A stretch of DNA of 59,070 nucleotides from Terriglobia bacterium (GCA_020073005.1 JAIQFX010000067.1:1-59070), one strand, 5' to 3'. Positions 26,862 through 35,851 are shown, counted from the first letter of the stretch. The notes: generated by a model from the sequence alone, not told the origin. A program made the numbers and translations.

Positions 26862-28180
26862 CAGGCCCACGCCCTGGCGGCCGGGTACACGCCGGCCGCC
26901 GCGAGAAACACGACCGCCGGCACGACCATGTCGCGATGGCGGACCAGCGTTCCGACGTTGCCGCTGTTGGGTGTGATGATCAGCATGCCGGCCACCACAC
27001 AGGCCGTCAGAATCGCCGTGAACAGCGCGTCGCGCCGGGCGGCCGCCCGGTACCCGAACGCGGCCAGGCACAGAAGCGCGTACCACACGCACTGCTGGGG
27101 CAGCATCGTCAAACCCGATAGCGAGTCGATCCGCCAGGGCAGCGGCACGGTGAAGAACGCCACTGCCGAGCGAAGCAGGAACCGGACGCGTTCATCGAAC
27201 GCAAACGTATCGACCGAGCGGGCGCCTTCGGCGTAGAAGCGGTCGTCGAGGAGCCTGAAGGATCCGCCGGGCGTCTCGACGTGGCCAAGGTGGCGGCCGG
27301 CGGCGACCGTCACCTGTTGGGCCACCTGGCTCTGGAACGTGGCGTCCCGCGCGAGCACCAGCGCGCCAACGCCGAGCGCGACGACCGCCACCACGGGGAG
27401 CCACCATCGAAGCGTCAGCAGCCGGAACAGCAGGCCGAGCGTCAAACCGAGCGCGACCACGATGAAGCCGTCAGCGCGCAACGTCACCAGCACGATCAAG
27501 ACGGCGACGCCGGCCGCGGCCGCTTTCCCCCGCGCGGTCCACTCGCGCGCGCGCACGCCCACCATCGCTGCGGTGAACAGCCCGGCCATCAGCAGCAGTT
27601 GCGTGGCCTCGCGGAGCGTCGACAGCGACCACGCAAACAGCGTGGGCCAGAACAGCAACAGCAGCAGGCCCGCGACGGCGGGCGCCGGCCCGTAGGCGCG
27701 CCGCGCCAGCCGAAACAACATGAGCGCCCCGCCGACGAAGGCCGCGACACTAATCAGGTTCACGGCGTACGGAGCGGAGCCGAGCAGGAGCTGCACGAAC
27801 GCCAGGAAACTGTTGAACGACGAGGCGCCGTAGCTGTTGAAGATCTGACGGAACTGATCGGGTCCAATCGGCACGTGCCGCCAATTGTTGAGGATCCACC
27901 AGGAGCGCGCGATGACGAACTGCGCGTCCGGGAAGAACACGCGGAACTGTTCGCGGGCCGGATCGGTCGTGACGATGAGCGTGGCAATGGCCAGCACGCG
28001 CAGGCCGATCGCCGCGACGAGCGCGGCCAGGACCCAGCGACGCTCACGGACGCCCAGGCCGCGCGCGCCCCACGCGCACAGCGGCACCATCCCCATGACG
28101 AAGACCATCGTCAGGGGCGACCACGTGTACGCGGCGCCCATCGCGAGCCCGGCGTACACCGCGCGGCGCGTCATCGCCAT
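26861..28180 (-). CDS. Polytopic GT-C-like membrane protein, copy 4
   Basis: 439 residues from ATG at 28180, sharing one base with the SGNH stop. Roughly eleven hydrophobic segments. Motifs: SPLT (21-24), RERRW, FFPDAQFVIARSWWILNN with Asp85, GASSFNSFLAF, LREAT (Arg where the others have Lys), LLDDRFY, LLPQQCVWY and PNSGNVGTLVRHRDMVVP. First of the four to be transcribed, directly after the two SGNH genes, suggesting the SGNH proteins act with it. Confidence 0.78.
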   Translation of the reverse strand: MAMTRRAVYAGLAMGAAYTWSPLTMVFVMGMVPLCAWGARGLGVRERRWVLAALVAAIGLRVLAIATLIVTTDPAREQFRVFFPDAQFVIARSWWILNNWRHVPIGPDQFRQIFNSYGASSFNSFLAFVQLLLGSAPYAVNLISVAAFVGGALMLFRLARRAYGPAPAVAGLLLLLFWPTLFAWSLSTLREATQLLLMAGLFTAAMVGVRAREWTARGKAAAAGVAVLIVLVTLRADGFIVVALGLTLGLLFRLLTLRWWLPVVAVVALGVGALVLARDATFQSQVAQQVTVAAGRHLGHVETPGGSFRLLDDRFYAEGARSVDTFAFDERVRFLLRSAVAFFTVPLPWRIDSLSGLTMLPQQCVWYALLCLAAFGYRAAARRDALFTAILTACVVAGMLIITPNSGNVGTLVRHRDMVVPAVVFLAAAGVYPAARAWA

Positions 28181-29340
28181 CAGTGCAGCATCTCCTCGAG
28201 GTCGGGCGCAAGCCATTCGGCCACGAACCGGTTGCCCTCGGCGGTCAGGTGCATGCCGTCCCAGCACATCGCGCGATCGTGCAAGTCGATCGTCAGCCCG
28301 GCGTTCCGGTAGCGCACGCGCGGATTGCCCGCGTACTCGGTCCGGATCATCTCGGCGACGGCTTCCTGCTGCTCGACGTGCGTCTCCGAGATCCAGGGCT
28401 CGGTCACGACGAGGACCTGTTGCCCCTGCGCCAGCGCGATCGTGATCGCCGTGCGCAGCGACTGCAGGTAGTACTGCCAGTTCTCCGGCCGCGGTCCCTT
28501 CGCGGCGCCACCGATCTCGCCGGGCACGAGACGGCCGAGCTGACGCTCGATCGCCTGCGAGAGCCGCAGCGCGGCGTCCGCGGCTTCGGTCGCGTACCGA
28601 TCGGATCGCCTCGGCGTGAACACCACCCGGCCGGAATCCTGCGTCGCGAGATCGCGCCGGCGGAGCCAGCTGCCGATCGGCACGACCGGGAGGATCGGCA
28701 GATATCCGGTCAGGCGAAAGATGGAGGATTCGTGCCGGAAGACCTGGTTGTTGTAGCCCAAATCGTTATAGCCGCTGTACAGGATAGCGATGTCGCTGTG
28801 CAGGTACTCGTAGTCTTTCAACGTGTACTGAAAGGAGTAAGCGCCCTCGGAATTCCAGCCGAGGTTGGCGACGACGAACGGCGGCTCCCGCCGCGCGGCC
28901 GCGCGGCGATTGAGCGCGGCCTGCAGGTACGCGGGAATCGTCTCGTCGGCGGCCACGCCGTAGCCGAACGTGACGCTGCCGCCCAGCATCTCGATGCGCC
29001 GTCCGCCGCTCGGCTTCGCGCCGAGCGGCGCGCCGCGATAGCCCCAGATGTTGTAGCCGCCGCCGCGCGCGTAGCGGGCATGCATGTAGAGATCGAGGCC
29101 CGCGACCGAGGCAACCGTGCCGAACGTCGAGAGCGCGATGGCGCCCAGAGCGAACGCGAGCTTGCGCCCCGGCACGAGGTACCACGCGAGCACGAGCACC
29201 GTCAGGCCGAGCGTGCCGAGCCCGACGAGCCAGCGTCCCTGCACGAGGAACGGAATCGACGCGACGGCGAGTGCGCCGCCGGCGCACAGCCACGCGACGT
29301 GGCCGCGCGCGGTCCGCGGCATCGGCGTGTCTCCGGTCAC
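28180..29340 (-). CDS. Membrane-anchored SGNH-hydrolase-like protein A
   Basis: 386 residues from GTG at 29340 (4-nt overlap); ATG at 29322 is an alternative. Three N-terminal hydrophobic stretches (about 16-33, 37-54, 60-82), then an extracytoplasmic domain beginning GGGYNIWGYRG. SGNH blocks: EMLGGSVTFGYG (Ser122), NLGWNSEGAYSF, LYSGYND and WDGMHLTAEGN (Asp361, His364). Similar along its length to the protein at 29337, so the two arose by duplication. Probable acyl esterase or acyltransferase on the glycan. Confidence 0.82.
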   Translation of the reverse strand: MTGDTPMPRTARGHVAWLCAGGALAVASIPFLVQGRWLVGLGTLGLTVLVLAWYLVPGRKLAFALGAIALSTFGTVASVAGLDLYMHARYARGGGYNIWGYRGAPLGAKPSGGRRIEMLGGSVTFGYGVAADETIPAYLQAALNRRAAARREPPFVVANLGWNSEGAYSFQYTLKDYEYLHSDIAILYSGYNDLGYNNQVFRHESSIFRLTGYLPILPVVPIGSWLRRRDLATQDSGRVVFTPRRSDRYATEAADAALRLSQAIERQLGRLVPGEIGGAAKGPRPENWQYYLQSLRTAITIALAQGQQVLVVTEPWISETHVEQQEAVAEMIRTEYAGNPRVRYRNAGLTIDLHDRAMCWDGMHLTAEGNRFVAEWLAPDLEEMLH

Positions 29341-30505
29341 CACGTCCACGCCCGCAGGATTTCCGGTGCCAGGTGTTCGGCCAGCCGGCGGTTGCCTTCG
29401 ACGGTCAGGTGCACGCCGTCGTAGCACAGCGCCGGATCCCCGAGGTCCACCGCGGGGCCCATGTTGATGTAGTGCACGCGAGACTCGCTCCGATAGACGA
29501 CGGCGAGCATCTCGGACATGATGCGCTGCTGCTCGACGTGATACTGCCAGCCCGCGCTCATCTGCCCGGGCGCGCCGGCCATCGTGGCGCGCGTGGCGTA
29601 CGGCTCGGTCACGACGAACACCTGCTCGTTCTTCGCCAGCGCGTAGTCGACGGCCCGGCGGATCGATCCGCAGTAGTAGTCCCAGCGCTCGCCGCAGCTG
29701 CCCGGCGGCAACGTGGTCGGGGGATCCGGCACGAGCCTGCCGAGCTGGCGCTCGACCGCCTGGGTGATGCGCAGCGCGGTCTGCGCGGCCTCCGACGTCG
29801 ACCGATCGGCGATGTTCGGCTTGAACACGACGCGATCCTTGTCGCGCGTCGCCGACAGATCACGGATGCGCAACCAGTCCGCCAGCGGAACGATCGGCAC
29901 GATGGGCAGGTAGCCGGTCGCGCGGAACACCGCGGACTGATGCCGGAAGACCTGCGTGTTGTGCAGCCAGTCGTTGTAGCCGCTGTAGAGGATCGCCGCG
30001 TCCGGTTTCAGGTAGTCGTAGTCCTTGAGCGTGAAGAGAAACGAGTACGCGCCCTCGCTCTGCCAGCCGAGATTGACCACCGTGATCGGCGTCTGGGGCC
30101 GAGCCGCCTGCAGCATTGGTTGCAGGCGCGCCGGGATGGTCTCGTCGGATTTCACGCCGTACCCGAACGCGACGCTGCCGCCCAGCATCACGATGCGGCG
30201 TTCGCCGGGCTTCTTCGGTCCGACGACGTCGCCCCGGTAGCCCCAGATGTTATAGCCGCCCGTCCACGCATAGCGATGATGCAGGTAGAGGTCGACGGTT
30301 GTCACGAACGCAATCGTCGCGCCGCCCGACATCAGGATCGCCACGACGGCGAACACCGCCTGCTTCTTCCACGGCAGGCGCACGAGCTGCGCCACTCCGG
30401 CAAGCGCGCAGAAAAGCGCGGCCAGATCCAGCGGCCTTCCCAGAAGGCACCGCCGGCCGCGACGAGCGACACCAGCGTGACGATCCACGACAGCGCGCCG
30501 ATCAC
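29337..30505 (-). CDS. Membrane-anchored SGNH-hydrolase-like protein B, 5' frameshift
   Basis: Paralogue of the neighbouring protein A: GGYNIWGYRG, VMLGGSVAFGYG, NLGWQSEGAYSF, LYSGYND and YDGVHLTVEGN all match. The true start is probably GTG at 30505 (4-nt overlap with the aminotransferase), giving MIGALSWIVTLVSLVAAGG and WEGRW. That frame then fails; the match resumes one frame over with LDLAALFCALAG near 30430. From 30505 to the stop is 1169 nt, one short of a codon multiple, so a single base is missing. A GTG at 30488 gives a continuous frame but an arginine-rich start. Could be sequencing error, mutation or recoding. Confidence 0.75.
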
Positions 30506-31716
30506 CGTTCCGGGCCTCCGACGCCCAGCGACGTCTCCAATGCGCGCGCGACGCGGTCGACGTCGTCGTCCGTCATCGCGTCGAACAGCGGAATCGCGAT
30601 GGTGCGATCCTGGGCCGCCTCGCTGTGCCGGAGGTGCGGGCACGGGCCGGACCGCGCGTCGCACGACCGGTCGGCGCCGCACGACCACGACGATCGCGGA
30701 TACGCGGCCTCCCTGTGCGCGCACATCACGCCGCGCCGCGTCGCGACGCCGGCGTCGAGCATCGCCTGCATCACCGTCCGCTGATCGCGGCCTTCAGGCA
30801 ATCGCACGGTGTAGGTCTGCCAGTTTGGCCGCGCGTCATCGGGAACGAACGGCAGCCCGAGGCCGGGAATCGACGCGAGCAGCGCGCCGTAGCGCGCCGC
30901 GAGCGCGCGGCGGCGCGCCTGCATCGCGGGCAGCCGCGAGAGCTGGACGCGTCCGATCGCGGCCTGCACGTCCGTCATGCGGAAGTTGAAGCCGAGCGTC
31001 GGGTACGTTTCGAACGTGACGCGATCGGAGGCATGGCGCGCGAGATCCGACACGCTCATGCCGTGATGCCGCAGCGCGCGAACACGCGCGTCGATGTCGG
31101 CGGAGCGCGTCGTGACCATGCCGCCGTCGCCGGTCGTCACGAGTTTGCGCGGATGGAACGAGAAGCACGCCGCGTCGCCGTGCGGGCGCCCGACCCGCGC
31201 CCACTCGCCCCCGACGCGCACGTCGCTGCCGATGGCACACGCCGCGTCTTCGACGAGCGCAACGCTTCGCCTCCGCGCGATCTCGAGCATGCGATCGAGA
31301 TCGCACGGCAGCCCCACCTGATGCACCGCGAGGATCGCGCGCGTCTTCGGTCCGACGGCGCGATCGACGATCGCCGGATCCATGTTGTACGTGTCGGGGT
31401 GCACGTCGACGAAGACGGGACGCGCGCCGCAGTAGCGGATGGCGTTGGCGGTCGCAATGAACGAGTGGCTCGCCGTGATCACTTCGTCGCCCGGTTGCAC
31501 GCCCACCGCGAGCAGCGCCGCGTGCAGCGCCGTCGTGCCGCTCGAGACGGCGCACGCGTGCGGCGCGCCGACGGCGGCCGCGAACTCACGCTCGAACGCC
31601 GCCACCTCGGGCCCCTGCGTGACCCAGCCCGAAAGAATCGCGCGCGCGGCGGCGTCGGCATCGGCCTGATCCAGCACGGGCTTCGCGATCGGAATGAGCG
31701 TCTTCACACCTGGCAT
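30502..31716 (-). CDS. DegT/DnrJ/EryC1 family aminotransferase
   Basis: 404 residues from ATG at 31716, 5 nt after the epimerase stop. VEDAACAIGSD (Asp157) and the PLP lysine Lys191 in FSFHPRKLVTTGDGG are intact. Towards the C-terminus, between YPRS and LRHSEAA, is a short cysteine-rich stretch (SCGADRSCDARSGPC) not usual in the family. With the epimerase at 31722 it likely makes an amino sugar; the family includes perosamine-synthase-like enzymes, but the substrate is not determinable here. Confidence 0.88.
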   Translation of the reverse strand: MPGVKTLIPIAKPVLDQADADAAARAILSGWVTQGPEVAAFEREFAAAVGAPHACAVSSGTTALHAALLAVGVQPGDEVITASHSFIATANAIRYCGARPVFVDVHPDTYNMDPAIVDRAVGPKTRAILAVHQVGLPCDLDRMLEIARRRSVALVEDAACAIGSDVRVGGEWARVGRPHGDAACFSFHPRKLVTTGDGGMVTTRSADIDARVRALRHHGMSVSDLARHASDRVTFETYPTLGFNFRMTDVQAAIGRVQLSRLPAMQARRRALAARYGALLASIPGLGLPFVPDDARPNWQTYTVRLPEGRDQRTVMQAMLDAGVATRRGVMCAHREAAYPRSSWSCGADRSCDARSGPCPHLRHSEAAQDRTIAIPLFDAMTDDDVDRVARALETSLGVGGPER

Positions 31717-31721
31717 CGGCC

Positions 31722-32714
31722 TCACGCGACCCAGTTCCGCACGCGATCGGTCGCCAGCAGCGTCTCGATCGGCGTGCCGGAGGCGTGATACCACGCCTGC
31801 AGGCGGCGGATGCCTTCTTCGAACGAGACCGCCGGCGCGAATTTCAGCAGCGACGCGGCCTTCGTCGCGTCGGCGCAGAGGTCGTGCACGTCGCCCGGCC
31901 TCGGCTCGTCGTGCGTGATCTCGATCGCGCGTCCTGTGACACGCCCGATCGTCTGCGCGAGCGCATTGATCGACACCGCGCGCCCGCTGCCCAGATTGAT
32001 CGTGTCGCCGACCGCCGCATCCGAGAATCCTGCAGCGAGAATGCCCGCGGCGGTGTCGGAGACGAACGTGAAGTCGCGCGTCTGCGTGCCGTCGCCGAAC
32101 ACGACGAGCGGCTTGCCCGCGAGCGCGCGCAGCAGGAACTTCGGGATCACCTCGCCGCTGTCGCCCTCATGGTGACAGCGCGGGCCGAACGCGTTGAAGG
32201 GCCGCACGACCACGGTCGGGTAACCGTACGTGGCATAGTACGCCCGCGCGTAGCCCTCCCCCGCCAGCTTCGACGCGCCGTACACCGTCGTCGGGAACGT
32301 GGTGTGGCTTTCGTCCATCGGCACGCGACGCGCCGTTCCGTACACCTCGGAGCTCGACACATAGACGAACCGCCGCACGCCGGCCGCTCGCGCCCGCGCC
32401 AGGAGATCGAGTGTCGCGGTGCCGTTGACGTCGTGGTTCTCGCGCGGCGAATGAATCGAGTGGCGCACGCCGAGGCACGCGAGATGAAAGATGACGTCGA
32501 CGCCGGCCACCGCGTCCGCCATCGCCGCGGCGTCGCGTACGTCAGCGACGAAGAGGCGGCAGCGCTTCGGATCGAGACCGTCCAGGTTCTCACGCCGGCC
32601 GTTGACAAGGTTGTCGACGGCGACGACGTTGGTCCCGCGCTCGACGAGCTGGCGCGCCAGTTCGGAGCCGATGAACCCGGCACCGCCGGTGACGAGAACC
32701 CGTGACGAGGACAC
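31722..32714 (-). CDS. NAD-dependent nucleotide-sugar epimerase
   Basis: Extended SDR of the UDP-glucose 4-epimerase/dehydratase group; 330 residues from GTG at 32714. TGGAGFIGS near the N-terminus, VSSSEVYG, and catalytic YGASK. The C-terminal half has RPFNAFGP and DFTFVSDTA, usual for the substrate-binding lobe. The start lies just inside a low-complexity repeat (32716-32760). Works with the DegT protein that follows; exact sugar unknown. Confidence 0.87.
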   Translation of the reverse strand: MSSSRVLVTGGAGFIGSELARQLVERGTNVVAVDNLVNGRRENLDGLDPKRCRLFVADVRDAAAMADAVAGVDVIFHLACLGVRHSIHSPRENHDVNGTATLDLLARARAAGVRRFVYVSSSEVYGTARRVPMDESHTTFPTTVYGASKLAGEGYARAYYATYGYPTVVVRPFNAFGPRCHHEGDSGEVIPKFLLRALAGKPLVVFGDGTQTRDFTFVSDTAAGILAAGFSDAAVGDTINLGSGRAVSINALAQTIGRVTGRAIEITHDEPRPGDVHDLCADATKAASLLKFAPAVSFEEGIRRLQAWYHASGTPIETLLATDRVRNWVA

Positions 32715-32715
32715 G

Positions 32716-32760
32716 TTAGATTTCAGAAGTCAGATCTCAGATTTCAGATTGATTTCAGAT
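32716..32760. repeat. Low-complexity TTTCAGA repeat at gene junction
   Basis: Several imperfect copies of a TCAGATTTCAGA-type unit (ATTTCAGA at 32719, 32741, 32752, with CAGATCTCAG between). The 3' end of the upstream aminotransferase runs into the repeat, so its last residues (TNLKSI) and stop are encoded by it. Confidence 0.7.
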
Positions 32761-33853
32761 TGGTGGCCGACGCGAGCGCTTCCGCGACGGTCGCAATCTG
32801 ATCGTTGGTCAGCTCCGGGTACATCGGCAGCGACAGCACTTCGGCGGCGGCACGTTCGGCGACCGGGAACTGGCCGGCGCGGTACCCGAGGTCCGCATAC
32901 GCCGGTTGCAGATGCACGGGCGCGGGATAGTGCAGGCCCGTCTGAATGCCCGCGGCCTCGAGCGACGCGCGCACGGCGGCGCGCTCGCGGACGCGCGCGG
33001 TGTAGAGATGGTAGACGTGCCGCGCGTACGGCATCTCCTCCGGCAGGCCGAGTCCTGAATCCTTCAGCAACGCGGTGTATCGCGCCGCGTGACGCCGGCG
33101 GCGCTCCGTCCAGTCCTCGAGATGCCGCAGCTTGACGCGCAGGATCGCACCCTGCAGTCCCTGCATGCGCGCGTTGAACGCGGCGACGACGTGCTGGTAC
33201 TTCGTGCGCTCGCCCCAGTTGCGGAGGAGGCGGAGCTGATCGGCGAAGTCGGCGCGGTTCGTCGTGACGAGGCCGCCCTCGCCGTACGCGCCGAGATTCT
33301 TGCTGGGATAGAAACTGAAGCACGCCAGATCGCCCAGGCTGCCAACCGGCCGGCCTTTGTAGCGCGCGGCGTGAGCCTGCGCCGCATCTTCGATCACCAT
33401 CAGGCCACGACGGGCTGCGATATCGCGGATGGGATCCATGTCCGCCGGCTGACCGTAGAGGTGCACCGGCATGATCGCTTTCGTGCGCGGCGTGATCGCC
33501 GCCTCGACGAGTGACGGATTCATCGTGAACGAACGCGGATCGACGTCGACGAACACCGGCCGCGCGCCATTGTAGAGAATCGACGCCGCGGTCGCCACGA
33601 ACGTGAACGGCACCGTGATCACTTCGTCGCCGGCGGCGACGCCGGCCGCGATGAGGGCGAGCTGCAGCGCCGCCGTGCCCGAGCTCATGGCGACGCCGTG
33701 CGCGGCGCCGCACGCCGCGGCGAATTCCTTTTCGAACGCCGCGACCTCGTCACCCAGCACGAATTGCCCGGTCTCGAAGACGCGCGCGATGGCCGCGTCG
33801 ATCTCAGGCTTGATCGAGCGGTACTGCGCTTTCAGATCGACGAAAGGAATCAT
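32744..33853 (-). CDS. DegT family aminotransferase, WbpE-like
   Basis: 369 residues from ATG at 33853 (ATGA overlap with the FemAB-like gene). Begins MIPFVDLKAQY, the classic start of WbpE/FdtB-type enzymes; VIEDAAQAHAA (Asp156) and PLP Lys185 in FSFYPSKNLGAYGEGG. With the oxidoreductase at 36416 (WbpB-like) and the hexapeptide acetyltransferase at 37444 (WbpD-like) it could form a pathway to a 3-acetamido sugar or uronic acid. The C-terminus is encoded in a low-complexity repeat. Confidence 0.9.
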   Translation of the reverse strand: MIPFVDLKAQYRSIKPEIDAAIARVFETGQFVLGDEVAAFEKEFAAACGAAHGVAMSSGTAALQLALIAAGVAAGDEVITVPFTFVATAASILYNGARPVFVDVDPRSFTMNPSLVEAAITPRTKAIMPVHLYGQPADMDPIRDIAARRGLMVIEDAAQAHAARYKGRPVGSLGDLACFSFYPSKNLGAYGEGGLVTTNRADFADQLRLLRNWGERTKYQHVVAAFNARMQGLQGAILRVKLRHLEDWTERRRRHAARYTALLKDSGLGLPEEMPYARHVYHLYTARVRERAAVRASLEAAGIQTGLHYPAPVHLQPAYADLGYRAGQFPVAERAAAEVLSLPMYPELTNDQIATVAEALASATNLKSI

Positions 33854-34941
33854 GAATAGTCGGGAGTCGCGAGCGCGCTGAACGGGATGATGAACGCCTG
33901 GGGCGCTTGCGCGCCGATGCGGTCGGCGCCGAGCGACCGGTACTTCTCGAGCACACCTGAGGCGAGGAGCTTCACGAACACGCGATACGGAACCGGCTCG
34001 CCGCCGGCGCGCGCCTTGAACTGATGGACGGAGCTGGCGACTCCAGGCGAGGCCTCGAAGTTCAACAACGAGCAGCCGGCCGCCCGCGCCAGCGTCACGG
34101 CGTGATCGAGCAGCAGCAATCCGGGCTGCAGCGATCGCGACTCTGCGCGCGTGCACGGCAGGTAGTACGACAGAACGCCGCCGCCCATCAGGCAGACGAG
34201 CCCTGCAATGATCGCTCCGCCGTATTCGGCCGCCAGGAAGATGCCGTGGGGCCCGGATGTCTGAAACAGGCGGCGAATATGTGCACTCGGCTTCACCGGT
34301 GTGCCCGTATCGCAACAGTTGATTTTGTAGATCTCCCACACCTGATCGAGCTCGAACTCGCTCGCGATGGGCCGGACGATGACACCCCGCGAGACTGCGC
34401 GGCGGATGTCGTACCGCACTTTGCGCGGCCACGGCGAGACGTCTGCGTCGGCCGGAAGCCGGAGAACCTGCGCGACGCGCTCGATTTCGAAGTCGGCGCC
34501 GCCGAGGCCGTCGCGATACGGCGCCGGCGATGCGTCGAGCGGCGTGTAGATCGTCATCGAGTCGCATCTCCGGTCGCGCGCATCGGCGCACGCTTGCACG
34601 ACAAGCGAACGGGCGATCGTCGTGCCGGCAGCGCTCGTCGAGTCGTGCACGATGGCGCCGCCGTTCGGGCCGAAGTACGCCAGCGACAGCCAGGCGGTCA
34701 CGTCAGCGGTCCTGACGTGGATCGCCGGCAGGACGCCGGTCAGGGCGCCGCCGTCATCGCGAGCGGTCACGAGTCGAAGTTCACTGCCGGGGTACGCCGT
34801 CTGCGTGAGAAAGCGCAGGTAAAACGGATAGTGATACGCGAGCGCCGCACCTGGCGCCGCGCTGAACGCGTCGAGAAACCGCTCGTAGCCGGCGTCGATG
34901 ACGTCCGACGCCTCGTACGTTTCATTCAATGCGGTCGGCAA
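33850..34941 (-). CDS. FemAB/GNAT-fold acyltransferase-like protein
   Basis: 363 residues from TTG at 34941 (no ATG or GTG near; another TTG is at 34929), overlapping the GT2 by 20 nt. Two GNAT-like halves: WPRKVRYDIRRAVSRG and a C-terminal LLLLDHAVTLARAAGC, LNFEASP, VHQFKARAGGEPV. The last pattern is typical of FemAB-like proteins in exopolysaccharide loci, which attach amino acids or acyl groups. No signal peptide. Substrate unknown; start uncertain. Confidence 0.78.
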   Translation of the reverse strand: MPTALNETYEASDVIDAGYERFLDAFSAAPGAALAYHYPFYLRFLTQTAYPGSELRLVTARDDGGALTGVLPAIHVRTADVTAWLSLAYFGPNGGAIVHDSTSAAGTTIARSLVVQACADARDRRCDSMTIYTPLDASPAPYRDGLGGADFEIERVAQVLRLPADADVSPWPRKVRYDIRRAVSRGVIVRPIASEFELDQVWEIYKINCCDTGTPVKPSAHIRRLFQTSGPHGIFLAAEYGGAIIAGLVCLMGGGVLSYYLPCTRAESRSLQPGLLLLDHAVTLARAAGCSLLNFEASPGVASSVHQFKARAGGEPVPYRVFVKLLASGVLEKYRSLGADRIGAQAPQAFIIPFSALATPDYS

Positions 34942-35851
34942 CTTGATACAGCGGCCGGCGCCGCGTTTCGTCCAGAATGCGCCACATGTACTCGCCGATC
35001 AGCCCGAGCGCGAGCAGATTCAATCCGCCGAGCACGAGGACCGCCGTCATGAGCGACGGCCAGCCGGTCGCGCCGCCGCCGAAGAGCGCGAAGCGCGCGA
35101 ACACGAAGACCGCGTACGCGAGACCGGCCAGCGCCACGGCGGCGCCGAGCAGGCTCAGCGCGCGGATGGGCACGTTGCTGAAGCTGAGGATCGTGTTCAG
35201 CGCGTGCTGAATCTTGCGCGCCAGCGTCCATCGTGACACGCGGCCGACGGCGGCCTCGCGATCGTACCAGATGATGGCGAGCTTCAGCGGCGCGCTGGCG
35301 AGAAACCCTTCGAGCGTGAACCCGCGGTCGTCGAACGCGTTGATCTGATCGACGACGCGGCGCGTCAGCAGAAACTGCGACGTGCCCTCGATCGGCACGT
35401 TGCGCAGGTGCACGAGGTGCATGGCGCCGTGGTACAGCCGGCTCGTCGACTCGGCGAACCAGCCGTCCGCGCGCGTCTGGCGGACGGCGAGCACGGCGTC
35501 GGCGCCCTGCTGCTCCATCGCCTCGCGGAAGCGATCGATGTTCGAAATTGGATCCTGCAGATCGACCGGCAGATTCACGACCTGCTCGCCGGTCGTGTGG
35601 CGGTAGGCGCAGCGCAGCGCGACGTGGCTGCCGCGATTGCTGATGAGCCGCACCGCGCGCCACCCGGCGCGTCCCTGCAGCAGGCGCGTGATCGTCGCCC
35701 ACGTCCCATCCGTGCTGCCATCGTCGACGAGGACGACTTCAATCGAGCCGGCCGGCTTCGACGCCGCATAGCGCGCGACGCCGTCGACGCACGCCGGCAG
35801 CGACTGCTCCTCGTTGAAGCACGGAATGACGATGGACAGCTGCGGGGGCAT
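34922..35851 (-). CDS. Membrane GT2, polyprenyl-phosphate sugar synthase-like
   Basis: 309 residues from ATG at 35851. IVIPCFNEEQSL, VLVDDGSTDGT and the LPVDLQDP metal motif place it with GtrB/ArnC/dolichol-phosphate-mannose synthase-like enzymes. Two C-terminal membrane helices (about 228-252 and 263-290) end with the GEYMWRI tail typical of that group. Such enzymes move a sugar from a nucleotide to polyprenyl phosphate, the donor used by GT-C enzymes; several GT-C-like proteins are encoded further on. That link is inference. Confidence 0.88.
   Translation of the reverse strand: MPPQLSIVIPCFNEEQSLPACVDGVARYAASKPAGSIEVVLVDDGSTDGTWATITRLLQGRAGWRAVRLISNRGSHVALRCAYRHTTGEQVVNLPVDLQDPISNIDRFREAMEQQGADAVLAVRQTRADGWFAESTSRLYHGAMHLVHLRNVPIEGTSQFLLTRRVVDQINAFDDRGFTLEGFLASAPLKLAIIWYDREAAVGRVSRWTLARKIQHALNTILSFSNVPIRALSLLGAAVALAGLAYAVFVFARFALFGGGATGWPSLMTAVLVLGGLNLLALGLIGEYMWRILDETRRRPLYQVADRIE

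Noticed and set aside
11098-28180. Tandem blocks as assembly duplication
   Set aside because: The copies share motifs but are strongly divergent in sequence and length, so they are true paralogues and not a repeated contig segment.
30332-30724. Separate 130-codon gene overlapping the aminotransferase and SGNH genes
   Set aside because: Only the stretch after GTG 30505 looks like a membrane start; it is the displaced 5' end of the SGNH gene, not its own gene.
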